Shown piece after piece: positions 1-8,695 of a stretch of DNA of 64,000 nt. The translations under genes and the position numbers were made by a program. The first letter of the stretch is position 1; the number at the start of each line of letters is the position of its first letter. Under the pieces are notes generated by a model. The model was not told the origin of the DNA. It saw only the letters and a list, made by a program, of their open reading frames with translations, and made no database searches. This DNA is from Streptomyces sp. ALI-76-A (GTDB lineage: Bacteria > Actinomycetota > Actinomycetes > Streptomycetales > Streptomycetaceae), in the NCBI RefSeq assembly GCF_030287445.1, contig NZ_JASVWB010000002.1, positions 868,001 through 932,000 of the forward strand, given 5' to 3'.

Positions 1-98
1 CGGCCCCGGCTGGTGAGTTCGTGTGCCGCGACCAGTCCCGCGAGTCCGGCTCCGACGACGATGACGTCCGCATCCATGGCGACCGCTGCCTTTCTCAT
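1..98 (-). CDS. FAD-dependent oxidoreductase, N-terminal fragment (cut by window edge)
   Basis: Only about the first 32 residues lie inside the window. They hold a dinucleotide-binding beta-alpha-beta fingerprint, DVIVVGAGLAGLVAAHEL (GxGxxG), preceded by a short basic N-terminus, which is typical of FAD-dependent amine oxidase or flavin monooxygenase type enzymes. The ATG at 98 overlaps the TGA of the TetR gene as ATGA, so the two genes are translationally coupled and the regulator probably controls this enzyme. A second in-frame ATG lies at 77. The substrate cannot be told from this fragment. Confidence 0.75.
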   Translation of the reverse strand, partial: MRKAAVAMDADVIVVGAGLAGLVAAHELTSRG

Positions 99-742
99 TG
101 GGGTCTCGTACGGGTCTCGGGGGGCCTGCCGCGGCCGTCGGTCAGCAGCGCGGTGAGCAGCTGGCCCAGCCAGCCGCGGGCGCGCTCGACGTCCTTGTCC
201 AGCAGCAGTTGGGTGGTGACTCCGTCGTACGCGGCGACGACCGCGTGGGCGGCGCCGTCCACGCCACCGAGTACGACGGGCAGTGCGGTGGACCCGGTGG
301 CGCGGGCGAGCCGGTCGGCGACCGCCTGCCGCAGGCGCTCCCGGTGTTCCAGCAGGGTCCGGGCGATCGCCGGGTCCCGTGCGGCGTGGACCAGGAAGTC
401 GGTCTTCACCAGCAGCCAGTCCACGTCCAGGAGCAGCACCTCGGTGACCCGGTCCACGGACGCCGGAACGTCCAGTTCGGGCCCGTCGAGGGCGAGCGCC
501 CGCGCCACCTGTTCGGCGATCAGGTCGGCCCGCTGCCGGTAGAGGGCGAAGAACAGCTCGTCCAGGCTGTCGAAGTTCGAGTAGAAGGCGCCCCGGCTGT
601 AGCCGGCCGCCTCACAGACCTCCTCGATGGAGACGCGCCCGAACCCCTTGGCGGCGAAGACCGCGAAGGCCGCGTCCAGGAGGTTGGCCCGCGTGCGCAC
701 CCGGCGCCTGGTGACGCGCCCGCCCGTCTGCTTCACCGCCAT
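95..742 (-). CDS. TetR/AcrR-family transcriptional regulator
   Basis: A 215-residue protein with a TetR N-terminal helix-turn-helix at about residues 14-60 (RANLLDAAFAVFAAKGF, then SIEEVCEAAGYSRGAFYSNF) and a variable helical ligand-binding C-terminal domain. I chose the ATG at 742 because a GGGGGA ribosome-binding site lies just upstream and it gives the usual family length. Its stop overlaps the start of the downstream FAD oxidoreductase, so it is probably first in a two-gene operon. An inverted repeat lies about 20 bp upstream of the start and is a likely autoregulatory operator. The ligand is unknown. Confidence 0.9.
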   Translation of the reverse strand: MAVKQTGGRVTRRRVRTRANLLDAAFAVFAAKGFGRVSIEEVCEAAGYSRGAFYSNFDSLDELFFALYRQRADLIAEQVARALALDGPELDVPASVDRVTEVLLLDVDWLLVKTDFLVHAARDPAIARTLLEHRERLRQAVADRLARATGSTALPVVLGGVDGAAHAVVAAYDGVTTQLLLDKDVERARGWLGQLLTALLTDGRGRPPETRTRPQ

Positions 743-760
743 GTCCGGTCCCCCGTCGTC

Positions 761-778
761 GGATACGCGAATGTATCC
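761..778. promoter_or_regulatory. Inverted repeat, candidate TetR operator
   Basis: GGATAC-GCGAAT-GTATCC is a perfect 6-bp inverted repeat with a 6-bp spacer. It lies between the divergent TetR gene (start 742) and the AlkB-like gene (start 914). A further GATAC half-site follows at once. Size, symmetry and position fit a TetR-family operator; binding is inferred. Confidence 0.55.
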
Positions 779-913
779 GATACGGCAGTGCATCGAAAGG
801 CCCGGGAGACCGAAAGACCAGTGGAGGAGGCCGGACGACCTCGCAGTCCGGGTGGCGGGAAGACCGGCGATCCCGAATGGAACAGATTTTCGAATGAGGA
901 GTACGCTGGACTC

Positions 914-1543
914 ATGACCAGGCACCACCTCCAGGGCTCCCTGTTCGACCAGACCGATCAGCTCCGGCTCGGTCCCCTCGACGGGATCCGCCGGACCGAC
1001 CTCGGCCTCGGCGCCTGGATCGACGTGCTGCCGGGATGGCTCAGCGGGTCCGACGTGCTGTTCGAACAGCTGGCCGCCGATGTGCCGTGGCGCGCGGAGC
1101 GCCGGAAGATGTACGACCAGGTCGTCGACGTCCCGCGACTGCTGGCGTTCTACGGCGCGGGCGACCCGTTGCCGCACCCGCTGCTGGCGGAGGCCCGGGA
1201 CGCGCTCTGCGCGCGCTACGCCGAGGAGCTGGGCGAGCCCTTCACCACCGCGGGGCTGTGCTACTACCGGGACGGCCGGGACAGCGTCGCCTGGCACGGC
1301 GACCGGATCGGACGGGGCGCGCACGAGGACACGATGGTCGCGATCCTCTCCGTGGGCACCCCCCGGGACCTGCTGCTGCGTCCGACGCGCGGCGGTGACA
1401 CGATCCGCCGGCCGCTCGGGCACGGCGACCTGATCGTGATGGGCGGCTCCTGCCAGCGGACCTGGGAGCACTCCATACCGAAGACCACGCGCGCCGCGGG
1501 CCCCCGCATCAGCGTCCAGTTCCGTCCGCACGACGTGCACTGA
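914..1543 (+). CDS. AlkB-like 2-oxoglutarate/Fe(II) dioxygenase
   Basis: A 209-residue protein of the AlkB family, non-haem iron enzymes that use 2-oxoglutarate and O2 to demethylate alkylated nucleic-acid bases. The iron ligands are visible as H128-x-D130 (AWHGDRIG) and H186 (TWEHSIPK). The 2-oxoglutarate arginine motif is RISVQFR (R198/R204). The segment GDLIVMGGSCQRTW is also typical. The ATG at 914 follows a GAGGAG stretch about 11 bases upstream. It is divergent from the TetR gene. Direct DNA repair is the likely role but the exact substrate is inferred. Confidence 0.9.
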   Translation: MTRHHLQGSLFDQTDQLRLGPLDGIRRTDLGLGAWIDVLPGWLSGSDVLFEQLAADVPWRAERRKMYDQVVDVPRLLAFYGAGDPLPHPLLAEARDALCARYAEELGEPFTTAGLCYYRDGRDSVAWHGDRIGRGAHEDTMVAILSVGTPRDLLLRPTRGGDTIRRPLGHGDLIVMGGSCQRTWEHSIPKTTRAAGPRISVQFRPHDVH

Positions 1544-1569
1544 GGCACGAGGCCCACGACGTCCGCGGG

Positions 1570-1703
1570 CGCGCGAGGACCACGGCACGCACAGCCGCGC
1601 GAGGACCACGGCACGCACAGCCGCGCGAGGACCACGGCACGCACAGCCGCGCGAGGACCACGGCGCCCGCAGACGCGCAAGGACCAGGGCACGCACCGAG
1701 GCG
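1570..1703. repeat. 26-bp tandem repeat array (about 5 copies) in a 480-bp gene-free stretch
   Basis: Copies of a 26-bp unit beginning CGCGCGAGGACCACGGCACG start at 1570, 1596, 1622, 1648 and 1674. The first three are near identical and the last two diverge. Because 26 is not a multiple of three, the frames that run through the array on both strands shift at each copy and are not believable as protein. The array lies just downstream of the AlkB-like stop, inside the gene-free stretch 1544-2023. I see nothing else in that stretch except the promoter region of the next gene. Confidence 0.85.
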
Positions 1704-2023
1704 CCAGGACAGCGTGCGCCGGGGCGGAGGGCGGCCGCTTCGGACGCGCGCGGGGCTGCCTCCGGCGGACGGTGCCGGAGGCAGCCTGGACCGGGCCGCC
1801 GCGGGCGGAGGGCCGGTCGGTCGGGGGGCCGGGCGGCCGGGCGGGAGCGAGCCGGGGCTGTCCGGCGCCCGCGCGGACGGAGCGCGCGGACGGAAGGTGA
1901 ACCGGGGGATGCTAGACATCCACAGAGGCGCGCGCGTCCGATCCCGGACCCGCCGATCACGGCCCCGTGATCATCTGCTTTGCTGTGCCCGTCGGGCAGG
2001 GACCTCACCGGGCGGGGACGATC

Positions 2024-2770
2024 ATGCGGGCACACGTGCAGCACGTAGCCGACGGCGCCCATCTGGTGCACGGCAGCAACACGAACTGGGTGATCCTCAC
2101 CGAGGGGGACGCCGTGACGCTGGTCGACACCGGCTACCCCGGCGACCGGGAGCAGCTCCTCGCCTCCCTGGCGGAGGTGGGCAGTTCACCCGAGGCGGTC
2201 CAGGCCGTGCTGATCACCCACGCCCACAACGACCATCTGGGCTCCGCCGAGTACCTGCGCGCGGCCCACGGCACGCCCGTGTACCTGCACGAGGCCGAAG
2301 TGCCGCACGCCCGCCGGGAGTTCCTGCACCAGGTCGACGTCAGGACGGTCCTGCGGAACGGCTGGCGGCCGGGTGTGCTGCCGTGGGCCGTGCACGCGAT
2401 CCGTTCCGGCGGCACCACGCACGTCCCGGTCGCCTCGCCCGAGCCGTTCCCGACGGCGGGCCCGCTCGACCTGCCCGGCCGGCCCGTCCCCGTGCACACC
2501 CCGGGCCACACCGACGGCCACGCCGCCTTCCACCTTCCGGACCGGGGCATCGTGATCTCGGGCGACGCCCTGGTGAGCGGCCACCCCACGTCCCGGGTCG
2601 AGGGGCCGCAGCTGCTGCCCGACATGTTCCACCACGAGCGCGCCCGGACCGTGGCGTCGCTGGACGTCCTCGAAGCACTGGAGGGCGATCTGCTGCTGCC
2701 CGGGCACGGGCCCGCGCACCGCGGTCCGGTCCGTGAGGCGGCACTTCGGGCCCGGGAGCGCGCGCTCTAA
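2024..2770 (+). CDS. Metallo-beta-lactamase-fold hydrolase
   Basis: A 248-residue MBL-fold protein. The metal motif THAHNDHLG gives H66, H68, D70 and H71. Further ligands are in TPGHTDGH, the bridging aspartate in ISGDAL, and the last histidine in LLPGHGPAH. This glyoxalase-II/quorum-lactonase-like pattern fits a soluble thioester, lactone or phosphodiester hydrolase. I cannot name the substrate. The ATG at 2024 follows GGGGACG; frames opening further upstream lack a good ribosome-binding site. It ends 59 bp before the DUF4032 gene on the same strand. Confidence 0.88.
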   Translation: MRAHVQHVADGAHLVHGSNTNWVILTEGDAVTLVDTGYPGDREQLLASLAEVGSSPEAVQAVLITHAHNDHLGSAEYLRAAHGTPVYLHEAEVPHARREFLHQVDVRTVLRNGWRPGVLPWAVHAIRSGGTTHVPVASPEPFPTAGPLDLPGRPVPVHTPGHTDGHAAFHLPDRGIVISGDALVSGHPTSRVEGPQLLPDMFHHERARTVASLDVLEALEGDLLLPGHGPAHRGPVREAALRARERAL

Positions 2771-2829
2771 GGTGAGGTGACGATCACCGCGAGGCACGAC
2801 GCACGACGCGACAGAAGGACACGCGACCC

Positions 2830-4068
2830 ATGGCTCTGCAGATCAGCGCGACCAATCCGGAGCACCCCGCGCTCCTGCTCGAACTGCCGTGGCACCTGCC
2901 CCTGGAGGAATGGCCCGAGGAGTACCTCGTGCCACTGCCGCGCGGTATCTCCCGCCACGTCGTGCGCTACGCCCGCGCCGGGGACGAGGTGATCGCGGTC
3001 AAGGAACTCGCCGAACGCCCGGCGCTGCGCGAGTACGAGCTGCTGCGCGACCTGGACCGGCTGGGCATCCCCGCCGTCGACCCGCTGGCCGTGGTCACCG
3101 GACGCACCGACGCCGACGACGCCCCCCTGGAGCCGGTGCTGGTCACCCGCCACCTGGGCGGCTCGATGCCGTACCGGTCGATGTTCGAGACGACGATGCG
3201 GCCCGCGACCATGCACCGGCTGATGGACGCGCTGGCCGTGCTGCTGGTGCGGCTGCACCTCGCCGGGTTCGCCTGGGGCGACTGCTCCCTGTCCAACACG
3301 CTGTTCCGGCGCGACGCGGGCGCGTACGCCGCGTACCTGGTGGACGCGGAGACCGGTGACCTGCATCCGCAGCTCAGCCCCGGACAGCGCGACTACGACC
3401 TGGACCTGGCCCGGGTCAACATCAGCGGCGAGCTGCTGGACCTGGAGGCGTCCGGGGCGCTGCACCCCTCCGTGGACCCGGTCGAGTTCGGCCGGGAGAT
3501 CTGCGCCCGGTACGCGGGCCTGTGGCAGGAGCTGACACGCAGGTCCGTGTACCCGGCGGGCAAGTACCACTACATCGAGCGCCGGATCCGCCGCCTCAAC
3601 GAGCTGGGTTTCGACGTGGCCGAGATGCAGATCGAGCACTCCTCCAACGGCGACACGGTCACCTTCGTGCCCAAGGTCGTGGACGCCGGTCACCACCAGC
3701 GCCAGCTGCTGCGGCTGACCGGCCTGGACGCCGAGGAGAACCAGGCCCGCCGGCTGCTCAACGATCTGGAGAGCTGGATGGCCACCCAGCACGACTACGC
3801 CCCGGGCGACCCGCTCGCCGCGCGCCCGGAGGTACTCGCCCACCGCTGGGTGCGGGACGTGTTCCGCCCGACCGTGCGGGCCGTGCCGCTCGACCTGCGC
3901 GGCGCGATGGACCCGGCCGAGATCTACCACGAGCTGCTGGAACACCGCTGGTACCTGTCCGAGCGCGCGCAGCACGACATAGGGCTGGACACGGCGGTGG
4001 AGGACTACATCGAGAACATCCTCCCCAAGGCGCGGGAGACGCTCCAGCCCACCCCCTCCGCCGACTGA
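2830..4068 (+). CDS. DUF4032-type kinase-fold protein
   Basis: A 412-residue protein with an N-terminal lipopolysaccharide-kinase-like fold. A lysine in EVIAVKEL (K58) matches the VAVK position. GFAWGDCSLSNTLF gives a catalytic-loop-like D151 and N156. YLVDAETGD gives D172 at the metal-binding position. The C-terminal half, with KYHYIERRIRRLNELGFDVAEM, is the actinobacterial DUF4032 region. No membrane segment is seen. The key kinase residues are present, so it may be active, but the substrate is unknown. The gene is convergent with the UspA gene at 4109. Confidence 0.85.
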   Translation: MALQISATNPEHPALLLELPWHLPLEEWPEEYLVPLPRGISRHVVRYARAGDEVIAVKELAERPALREYELLRDLDRLGIPAVDPLAVVTGRTDADDAPLEPVLVTRHLGGSMPYRSMFETTMRPATMHRLMDALAVLLVRLHLAGFAWGDCSLSNTLFRRDAGAYAAYLVDAETGDLHPQLSPGQRDYDLDLARVNISGELLDLEASGALHPSVDPVEFGREICARYAGLWQELTRRSVYPAGKYHYIERRIRRLNELGFDVAEMQIEHSSNGDTVTFVPKVVDAGHHQRQLLRLTGLDAEENQARRLLNDLESWMATQHDYAPGDPLAARPEVLAHRWVRDVFRPTVRAVPLDLRGAMDPAEIYHELLEHRWYLSERAQHDIGLDTAVEDYIENILPKARETLQPTPSAD

Positions 4069-4108
4069 CCGCGGACCGGCCCGGGCCGGCCGACGAGGTC
4101 CGGCCGGC

Positions 4109-4984
4109 TCAGGCCGGCGGCGGCACCACCGCCACCGGGCAGCCCGCGTGGTGCAGCACACCGTGGGCCACCGATCCGATCCGGGCGCCCACCGCCGTAC
4201 GGCGGGCACGGCGTCCGACGACCATCAGCTGGGCCTGCCCGGCCACCGACAGCAGGACCTGCCCGGCGCTGCCCATCTCCACGTGCTCGACGACCGGCAC
4301 CTCCGGGAACCGGTCCCGCCACGGCTCCAGCGCGGCGGCCAGGGCCTTCTTCTCGTACGGCTCCAGACCGCCGGCCTCGTCGAGGAGCTTGAGCGAACCG
4401 GGGCTGTAGGCGAAGAGCGGCGGCAGGGTCCAGGCCCGTACCGCGCGCACCGTGGCCCCGCGCGCCGCCGCCGTCTCGAACGCGAACCGCAGGGCGTCGG
4501 CGCTGTCCTGCGGATCGCCCTGCTGGCCGACGACGATCTCGCGGCCCGCCGCCTCGGCCGCGGGCTCGTCCCCGGCGCGTACCAGGACGACCGGCCGCGC
4601 CGCCTCCACGATCACCTGCTGGCCGACCGAACCGACCAGGAAACCGACGACCCGGCCGTGCCCGCGTGAGCCGAGCACCAGCATCTCGGCGTCGGCCGCC
4701 GCGGCGACCAGCGCCTCCGCCTCGGGGCCCTGCACCACGTCGGTGGACACCTCCAGCTCCGGGTGCCGCTCGGTGACGGTCCGGGCGGCCTCGCCCACCG
4801 CCTCCCGCGCCCATCCGGCCTGGACGTCGGGGTTCGCCGCCTCGATGACCTCGTGCGGCTGGTACCGCCAGGCGTGCACCACCCGCAGCGCGAGCTTCCG
4901 GCGGGCCGCCTCCCGGGCCGCCCAGGCCAGCGCGGCCCGGCTCTCCTCGGTTCCGTCGACCCCTGCCGTGATCGGGCGCGTCAT
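4109..4984 (-). CDS. Universal stress protein with two UspA domains
   Basis: A 291-residue tandem UspA protein. Domain 1 (about 1-138) starts ITAGVDGTEESRAALAWA and carries the ATP-binding motif LGSRGHGRVVGFLVGSVGQ. Domain 2 (about 148-288) carries VGRRARRTAVGARIGSVAHG. Both keep the G-x2-G-x9-G(S/T) pattern of nucleotide-binding Usp proteins. Such proteins are induced by hypoxia, starvation or oxidative stress. The start at 4984 has GGGGAGG just upstream. It is divergent from the VOC gene at 5047, with only 62 bp between the two starts. Confidence 0.93.
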   Translation of the reverse strand: MTRPITAGVDGTEESRAALAWAAREAARRKLALRVVHAWRYQPHEVIEAANPDVQAGWAREAVGEAARTVTERHPELEVSTDVVQGPEAEALVAAAADAEMLVLGSRGHGRVVGFLVGSVGQQVIVEAARPVVLVRAGDEPAAEAAGREIVVGQQGDPQDSADALRFAFETAAARGATVRAVRAWTLPPLFAYSPGSLKLLDEAGGLEPYEKKALAAALEPWRDRFPEVPVVEHVEMGSAGQVLLSVAGQAQLMVVGRRARRTAVGARIGSVAHGVLHHAGCPVAVVPPPA

Positions 4985-5046
4985 GCGGGTGCCTCCCCTG
5001 TGTCGTGTTCATGTGCGTCGCCCCCAGTCTTCACTACGCTGCCGGC

Positions 5047-5400
5047 ATGACCTTGGACTGGGAGCAGGTTGTCGTGGACGCGGCCGATCCGGGGGCGCTG
5101 GGCCGCTGGTGGGCCGAGGCGCTCGGCTGGGTGGTGGTGAACGAGGATCCCGACGAGTACGAGATCCGGCCGGAGAAGGACCGCCTGCCGGGGCTGATCT
5201 TCGTGCCGGTACCGGAGGGCAGGACGGTCAAGAACCGGCTCCACCTCGATTTCCGCCCCGACGACCAGGATGCCGAGGTGTCCCGGCTGCTGGCCCTGGG
5301 GGCGCGGCCCGCGGACATCGGTCAGGGCGAGCAGAGCTGGGTCGTGCTCAGGGATCCGGAGGGCAACGAGTTCTGCGTGCTGGGCGCGCGCCGCCGCTGA
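5047..5400 (+). CDS. VOC-family (glyoxalase-like) protein
   Basis: A 117-residue single-domain vicinal-oxygen-chelate protein. It contains WEQVVVDAADPGALGRWWAEAL, here split as a typical beta-alpha entry (about residues 4-25), the strand NRLHLDFRPDD and the closing motif VVLRDPEGNEFCVLG. The family covers dioxygenases, isomerases and antibiotic-binding proteins, and no substrate can be assigned. The ATG at 5047 was preferred over an upstream in-frame ATG at 5005 because it gives the family length. Confidence 0.85.
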   Translation: MTLDWEQVVVDAADPGALGRWWAEALGWVVVNEDPDEYEIRPEKDRLPGLIFVPVPEGRTVKNRLHLDFRPDDQDAEVSRLLALGARPADIGQGEQSWVVLRDPEGNEFCVLGARRR

Positions 5401-5561
5401 GAGGCGGCCGCGGGTGCCCTGTCCTGTGCTGAGAGCGCACCCCGGCGGGCATCCCGGCGCGCACGGGGGCGATCGAACATACGATGGCCTGGAGCCGGCA
5501 CGGTGGCTGAAGAACGACGTGGCCCGCCGTGCCGTCGGTCCGACCTCGGGGTGGGAGACGT

Positions 5562-7238
5562 ATGGCACAGGCCGCGGACGCGACGCGGACCGTCATCTTG
5601 ACCGTGGACGACGACCCGGGAGTGTCCCGGGCCGTCGCCCGGGACCTGCGGCGCCGCTACGGCGAGTCGTACCGGATCGTGCGCGCCGAGTCCGGCGAGT
5701 CCGCGCTGGAGGCCCTGCGTGAGCTGAAGCTGCGCGGCGACCTGGTGGCCGTGATCCTCGCGGACTACCGGATGCCGCGGATGAACGGCATCGAGTTCCT
5801 GGAGCAGGCCCTGGACGTGTATCCGGGGGCGCGCCGGGTGCTGCTGACGGCGTACGCGGACACCAGCGCGGCGATCGACGCGATCAACGTCGTCGACCTG
5901 GACCACTACCTCCTCAAGCCGTGGGACCCGCCCGAGGAGAAGCTGTACCCGGTCCTGGACGACCTCCTGGAGGCATGGCGGAGCAGCGACTTCCGGCCGG
6001 TGCCCGCCACCAAGGTGGTCGGCCACCGCTGGTCGGCGCGTTCGTCGGACGTGCGGGAGTTCCTGGCCCGCAACCAGGTGCCCTACCGGTGGTACTCGGC
6101 GGACGAGCCCGAGGGGCGGCGGCTGCTCGCGGCGGCCGGTCAGGACGCCCGGCGGCTGCCGCTGGTGATCACCCCGGACGGCACGCCGCTGGTCGAGCCG
6201 GAGGCGCCCGAGCTGGCCGCGCGGGTGGGGCTGGCCACGACGCCGGCGGCCGACTTCTACGACCTCGTCGTCATCGGCGGCGGCCCGGCGGGCCTCGGCG
6301 CCGCGGTGTACGGGGCCTCCGAAGGGCTGCGCACCGTGCTGGTGGAGCGGTCGGCGACCGGTGGACAGGCGGGCCAGAGTTCCCGCATCGAGAACTACCT
6401 GGGCTTCCCGGACGGCGTGTCGGGCGGTCAGCTGACCGAGCGGGCACGCCGGCAGGCGACGAAGTTCGGTGCCGAGATCCTCACCGCGCGCGAGGTGACG
6501 GGGCTGGAGGCCAACGGCTCCGCGCGGGTCGTCCGGTTCTCCGACGGCTCGGCCATCGCCGCGCACAGCGTGATCCTGGCGACCGGCGTGTCGTACCGGG
6601 AGCTGGAGGCGCCGGGCACGGCCGACCTGACCGGCTGCGGCGTCTTCTACGGTTCGGCGCTGACCGAGGCGGCCTCCTGCCAGGGCCACGACGTGTACAT
6701 CGTCGGCGGCGCCAACTCGGCGGGCCAGGCGGCGATGTACCTCGCCCGGGGCGCCAAGTCGGTGACCCTGCTGGTGCGCGGTCCGTCGCTGTCCGCGTCG
6801 ATGTCGCACTACCTGATCCAGCAGATCGAGGAGGCGCCGAACATCTCGGTGCGCTGCGGCACGGTCGTGGACGCGGTGCACGGGTCCGGGCGTCTGGAGC
6901 AGCTGACGCTGCGGCATGTGGAGAGCGGCGAGAGCGAACTCGTCGACGCGCAGTGGCTGTTCGTGTTCATCGGGGCGGCCCCGCTGACCGACTGGCTGGA
7001 CGGCGCGGTGCTGCGGGACGAGCACGGGTTCATCCTGTCCGGGCCCGATCTGACAGCGAACGGGCGGCCCCCGGCCGACTGGGAACTGGACCGGCCGCCG
7101 TACCACCTGGAGACCAACATTCCCGGCGTGTTCGTCGCGGGTGACGCCCGCGCCGAGTCCGCGAAACGGGTCGCGTCCGCCGTCGGAGAGGGAGCCATGG
7201 CCGTGATGCTCGTCCACCGGTACCTGGAGCAGTCGTGA
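5562..7238 (+). CDS. Response-regulator / glutaredoxin-like / thioredoxin-reductase-like fusion, no CxxC
   Basis: A 558-residue three-part protein. Residues 10-130 are a receiver domain with the acidic pocket VDDD (16-18), phosphoacceptor D68 (LADYRMP), T96 and K119 all in place. Residues about 155-225 look like a glutaredoxin-type fold (VREFLARNQVPYRW, then LPLVITPDG) without a CxxC. Residues 235-555 are a thioredoxin-reductase-type FAD/NAD(P) module with GGGPAGLG (239-246), GGANSAG and FVAGDAR. Where TrxB has its redox CATC, this protein has CGVFYGSALTEA, so it cannot reduce thioredoxin in the usual way. ATG 5562 follows GGGAG. It overlaps the downstream kinase as GTGA. Confidence 0.9.
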   Translation: MAQAADATRTVILTVDDDPGVSRAVARDLRRRYGESYRIVRAESGESALEALRELKLRGDLVAVILADYRMPRMNGIEFLEQALDVYPGARRVLLTAYADTSAAIDAINVVDLDHYLLKPWDPPEEKLYPVLDDLLEAWRSSDFRPVPATKVVGHRWSARSSDVREFLARNQVPYRWYSADEPEGRRLLAAAGQDARRLPLVITPDGTPLVEPEAPELAARVGLATTPAADFYDLVVIGGGPAGLGAAVYGASEGLRTVLVERSATGGQAGQSSRIENYLGFPDGVSGGQLTERARRQATKFGAEILTAREVTGLEANGSARVVRFSDGSAIAAHSVILATGVSYRELEAPGTADLTGCGVFYGSALTEAASCQGHDVYIVGGANSAGQAAMYLARGAKSVTLLVRGPSLSASMSHYLIQQIEEAPNISVRCGTVVDAVHGSGRLEQLTLRHVESGESELVDAQWLFVFIGAAPLTDWLDGAVLRDEHGFILSGPDLTANGRPPADWELDRPPYHLETNIPGVFVAGDARAESAKRVASAVGEGAMAVMLVHRYLEQS

Positions 7239-8695
7239 GCGGGCGGCCGATGCCGTGCAGCCCGCGGGAGGTCGGCTCGCTGTTCCTGTTCGAGAAGCTG
7301 TCACCCGAGCAGTTGGGACGGCTGTGCGCCGCGGGCCGGGTGGAGAGGTTCGAGCCCGGACCGGTCTACACCGAGGGCGAGCCCGCCACCTGCTTCTACG
7401 TGATGATCGAGGGCACGGTGGTGCTCTCCCGCCGGGTCGGCGGCGACGACGTGGAGGTCAGCCGGACCTCGCAGCGCGGGGTGTACGCCGGGTCGATGCA
7501 GGCGTACCTGGGCGACCGGGTGCCGCAGGTGTACAACAACTCGATGCGCGTCACGGAACCGACGCGGTTCTTCGTGCTGCCCGCCGAGACGTTCTCCGGC
7601 TTCATGCAGGAGTGGTTCCCGATGGCGGTGCATCTGCTGGAGGGGCTGTTCTTCGGGTCGAAGAGCATGCAGCGGGCGATCGGACAGCGCGAACGGCTGC
7701 TGGCGCTCGGCTCGTTGTCCGCCGGTCTCACGCACGAGCTCAACAACCCGGCGGCGGCTGCCGTACGGGCGACCGCGACACTGCGGGAACGCGTGGGCAA
7801 GATGCGGCACAAACTGCGGGTGATCTCCGCGGGCTCGTACGCGCCGGAGGTGCTGGCGAACCTCATCGAGATCCAGGAGCGCACCGCCGAACGCGTGGCC
7901 AAGGCCCCCGTGCTGAGCCCGCTCGAGGCCTCCGACCGGGAGGACGCCGTCACCGACTGGCTCGACGACCACGACATCCCGGAGGGCTGGCGGATCGCCC
8001 CCGTCTTCGTGCAGGCCGGCCTCGACATCGACTGGCTGGACCAGGTGGCGGCGGCCGTGGACGAGGCGATCCTGCCGAGTGCGATCGGCTGGCTCAACTA
8101 CACGGTCGAGACCGAGCTGTTGATGGACGAGATCGACGACTCCACGTCCCGCATCTCGCATCTCGTCGACGCCGCCAAGCAGTACTCGCAGCTCGACCGG
8201 GCCCCCTTCCAGGTGGCGGACGTGCACGACCTGCTGGACAGCACCCTGCTGATGCTGTCGGGCAAGATCGGCCCGCGGATCAAGGTCGTCAAGGACTACG
8301 ACCGCACCGCCCCGAAGGTGCCGGCGTACCCGGCGGAGCTCAACCAGGTGTGGACCAATCTGATCGACAACGCGGTCCACGCCATCGACAGCACGGGCGG
8401 GGAGGGGACGCTGACCGTGCGGACGGCCCTGGACCACGACCGGCTGCTGGTGGAGTTCCGCGACACCGGACCCGGCGTCCCCAAAGAGATCCGCAGCCGT
8501 ATCTTCGACCCGTTCTTCACCACCAAGCCGGTGGGCGAGGGCACCGGGCTGGGCCTGGACATCTCCTGGCGGATCGTCGTCAACAAGCACCACGGCTCGC
8601 TCCTGGTGGAGTCCGAGCCGGGTGACACCCGCTTCCAGGTCCTGCTTCCGCTCACGGCCGCGGAACCCGACACATCACCCGAGGAGCCCGCATGA
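7235..8695 (+). CDS. Soluble sensor histidine kinase with cyclic-nucleotide-binding-type domain
   Basis: A 486-residue protein with no membrane segment. Residues about 15-140 form a Crp/cNMP-binding-like sensor domain. A HisKA-like segment follows with the phosphoacceptor H167 in LTHELNNPAAA. The C-terminal HATPase domain has its N box NQVWTNLIDNAVHAI (N379), G1 DTGPG (410-414), F box FDPFFTTK and G2 GTGLGLD. The GTG start overlaps the TGA of the REC-TrxR gene and its stop overlaps the start of the zinc-finger gene, so all three are translated together. It probably phosphorylates D68 of the upstream fusion protein. Confidence 0.9.
   Translation: MSGRPMPCSPREVGSLFLFEKLSPEQLGRLCAAGRVERFEPGPVYTEGEPATCFYVMIEGTVVLSRRVGGDDVEVSRTSQRGVYAGSMQAYLGDRVPQVYNNSMRVTEPTRFFVLPAETFSGFMQEWFPMAVHLLEGLFFGSKSMQRAIGQRERLLALGSLSAGLTHELNNPAAAAVRATATLRERVGKMRHKLRVISAGSYAPEVLANLIEIQERTAERVAKAPVLSPLEASDREDAVTDWLDDHDIPEGWRIAPVFVQAGLDIDWLDQVAAAVDEAILPSAIGWLNYTVETELLMDEIDDSTSRISHLVDAAKQYSQLDRAPFQVADVHDLLDSTLLMLSGKIGPRIKVVKDYDRTAPKVPAYPAELNQVWTNLIDNAVHAIDSTGGEGTLTVRTALDHDRLLVEFRDTGPGVPKEIRSRIFDPFFTTKPVGEGTGLGLDISWRIVVNKHHGSLLVESEPGDTRFQVLLPLTAAEPDTSPEEPA

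Noticed and set aside
1570..1703. CRISPR array
   Set aside because: The repeats are directly adjacent with no spacers and no cas genes are nearby.
95..2071. A single 658-codon minus-strand frame covering the TetR gene and all DNA to 2071
   Set aside because: Only its last 215 codons are TetR. The rest is antisense to the AlkB-like gene and crosses the 26-bp repeats, giving Arg/Pro/Ala-rich junk.
5322..7304. A 660-codon minus-strand frame opposite the REC-TrxR fusion
   Set aside because: Arg/Gly/His-rich antisense shadow without motifs; the plus strand carries a full three-domain protein.
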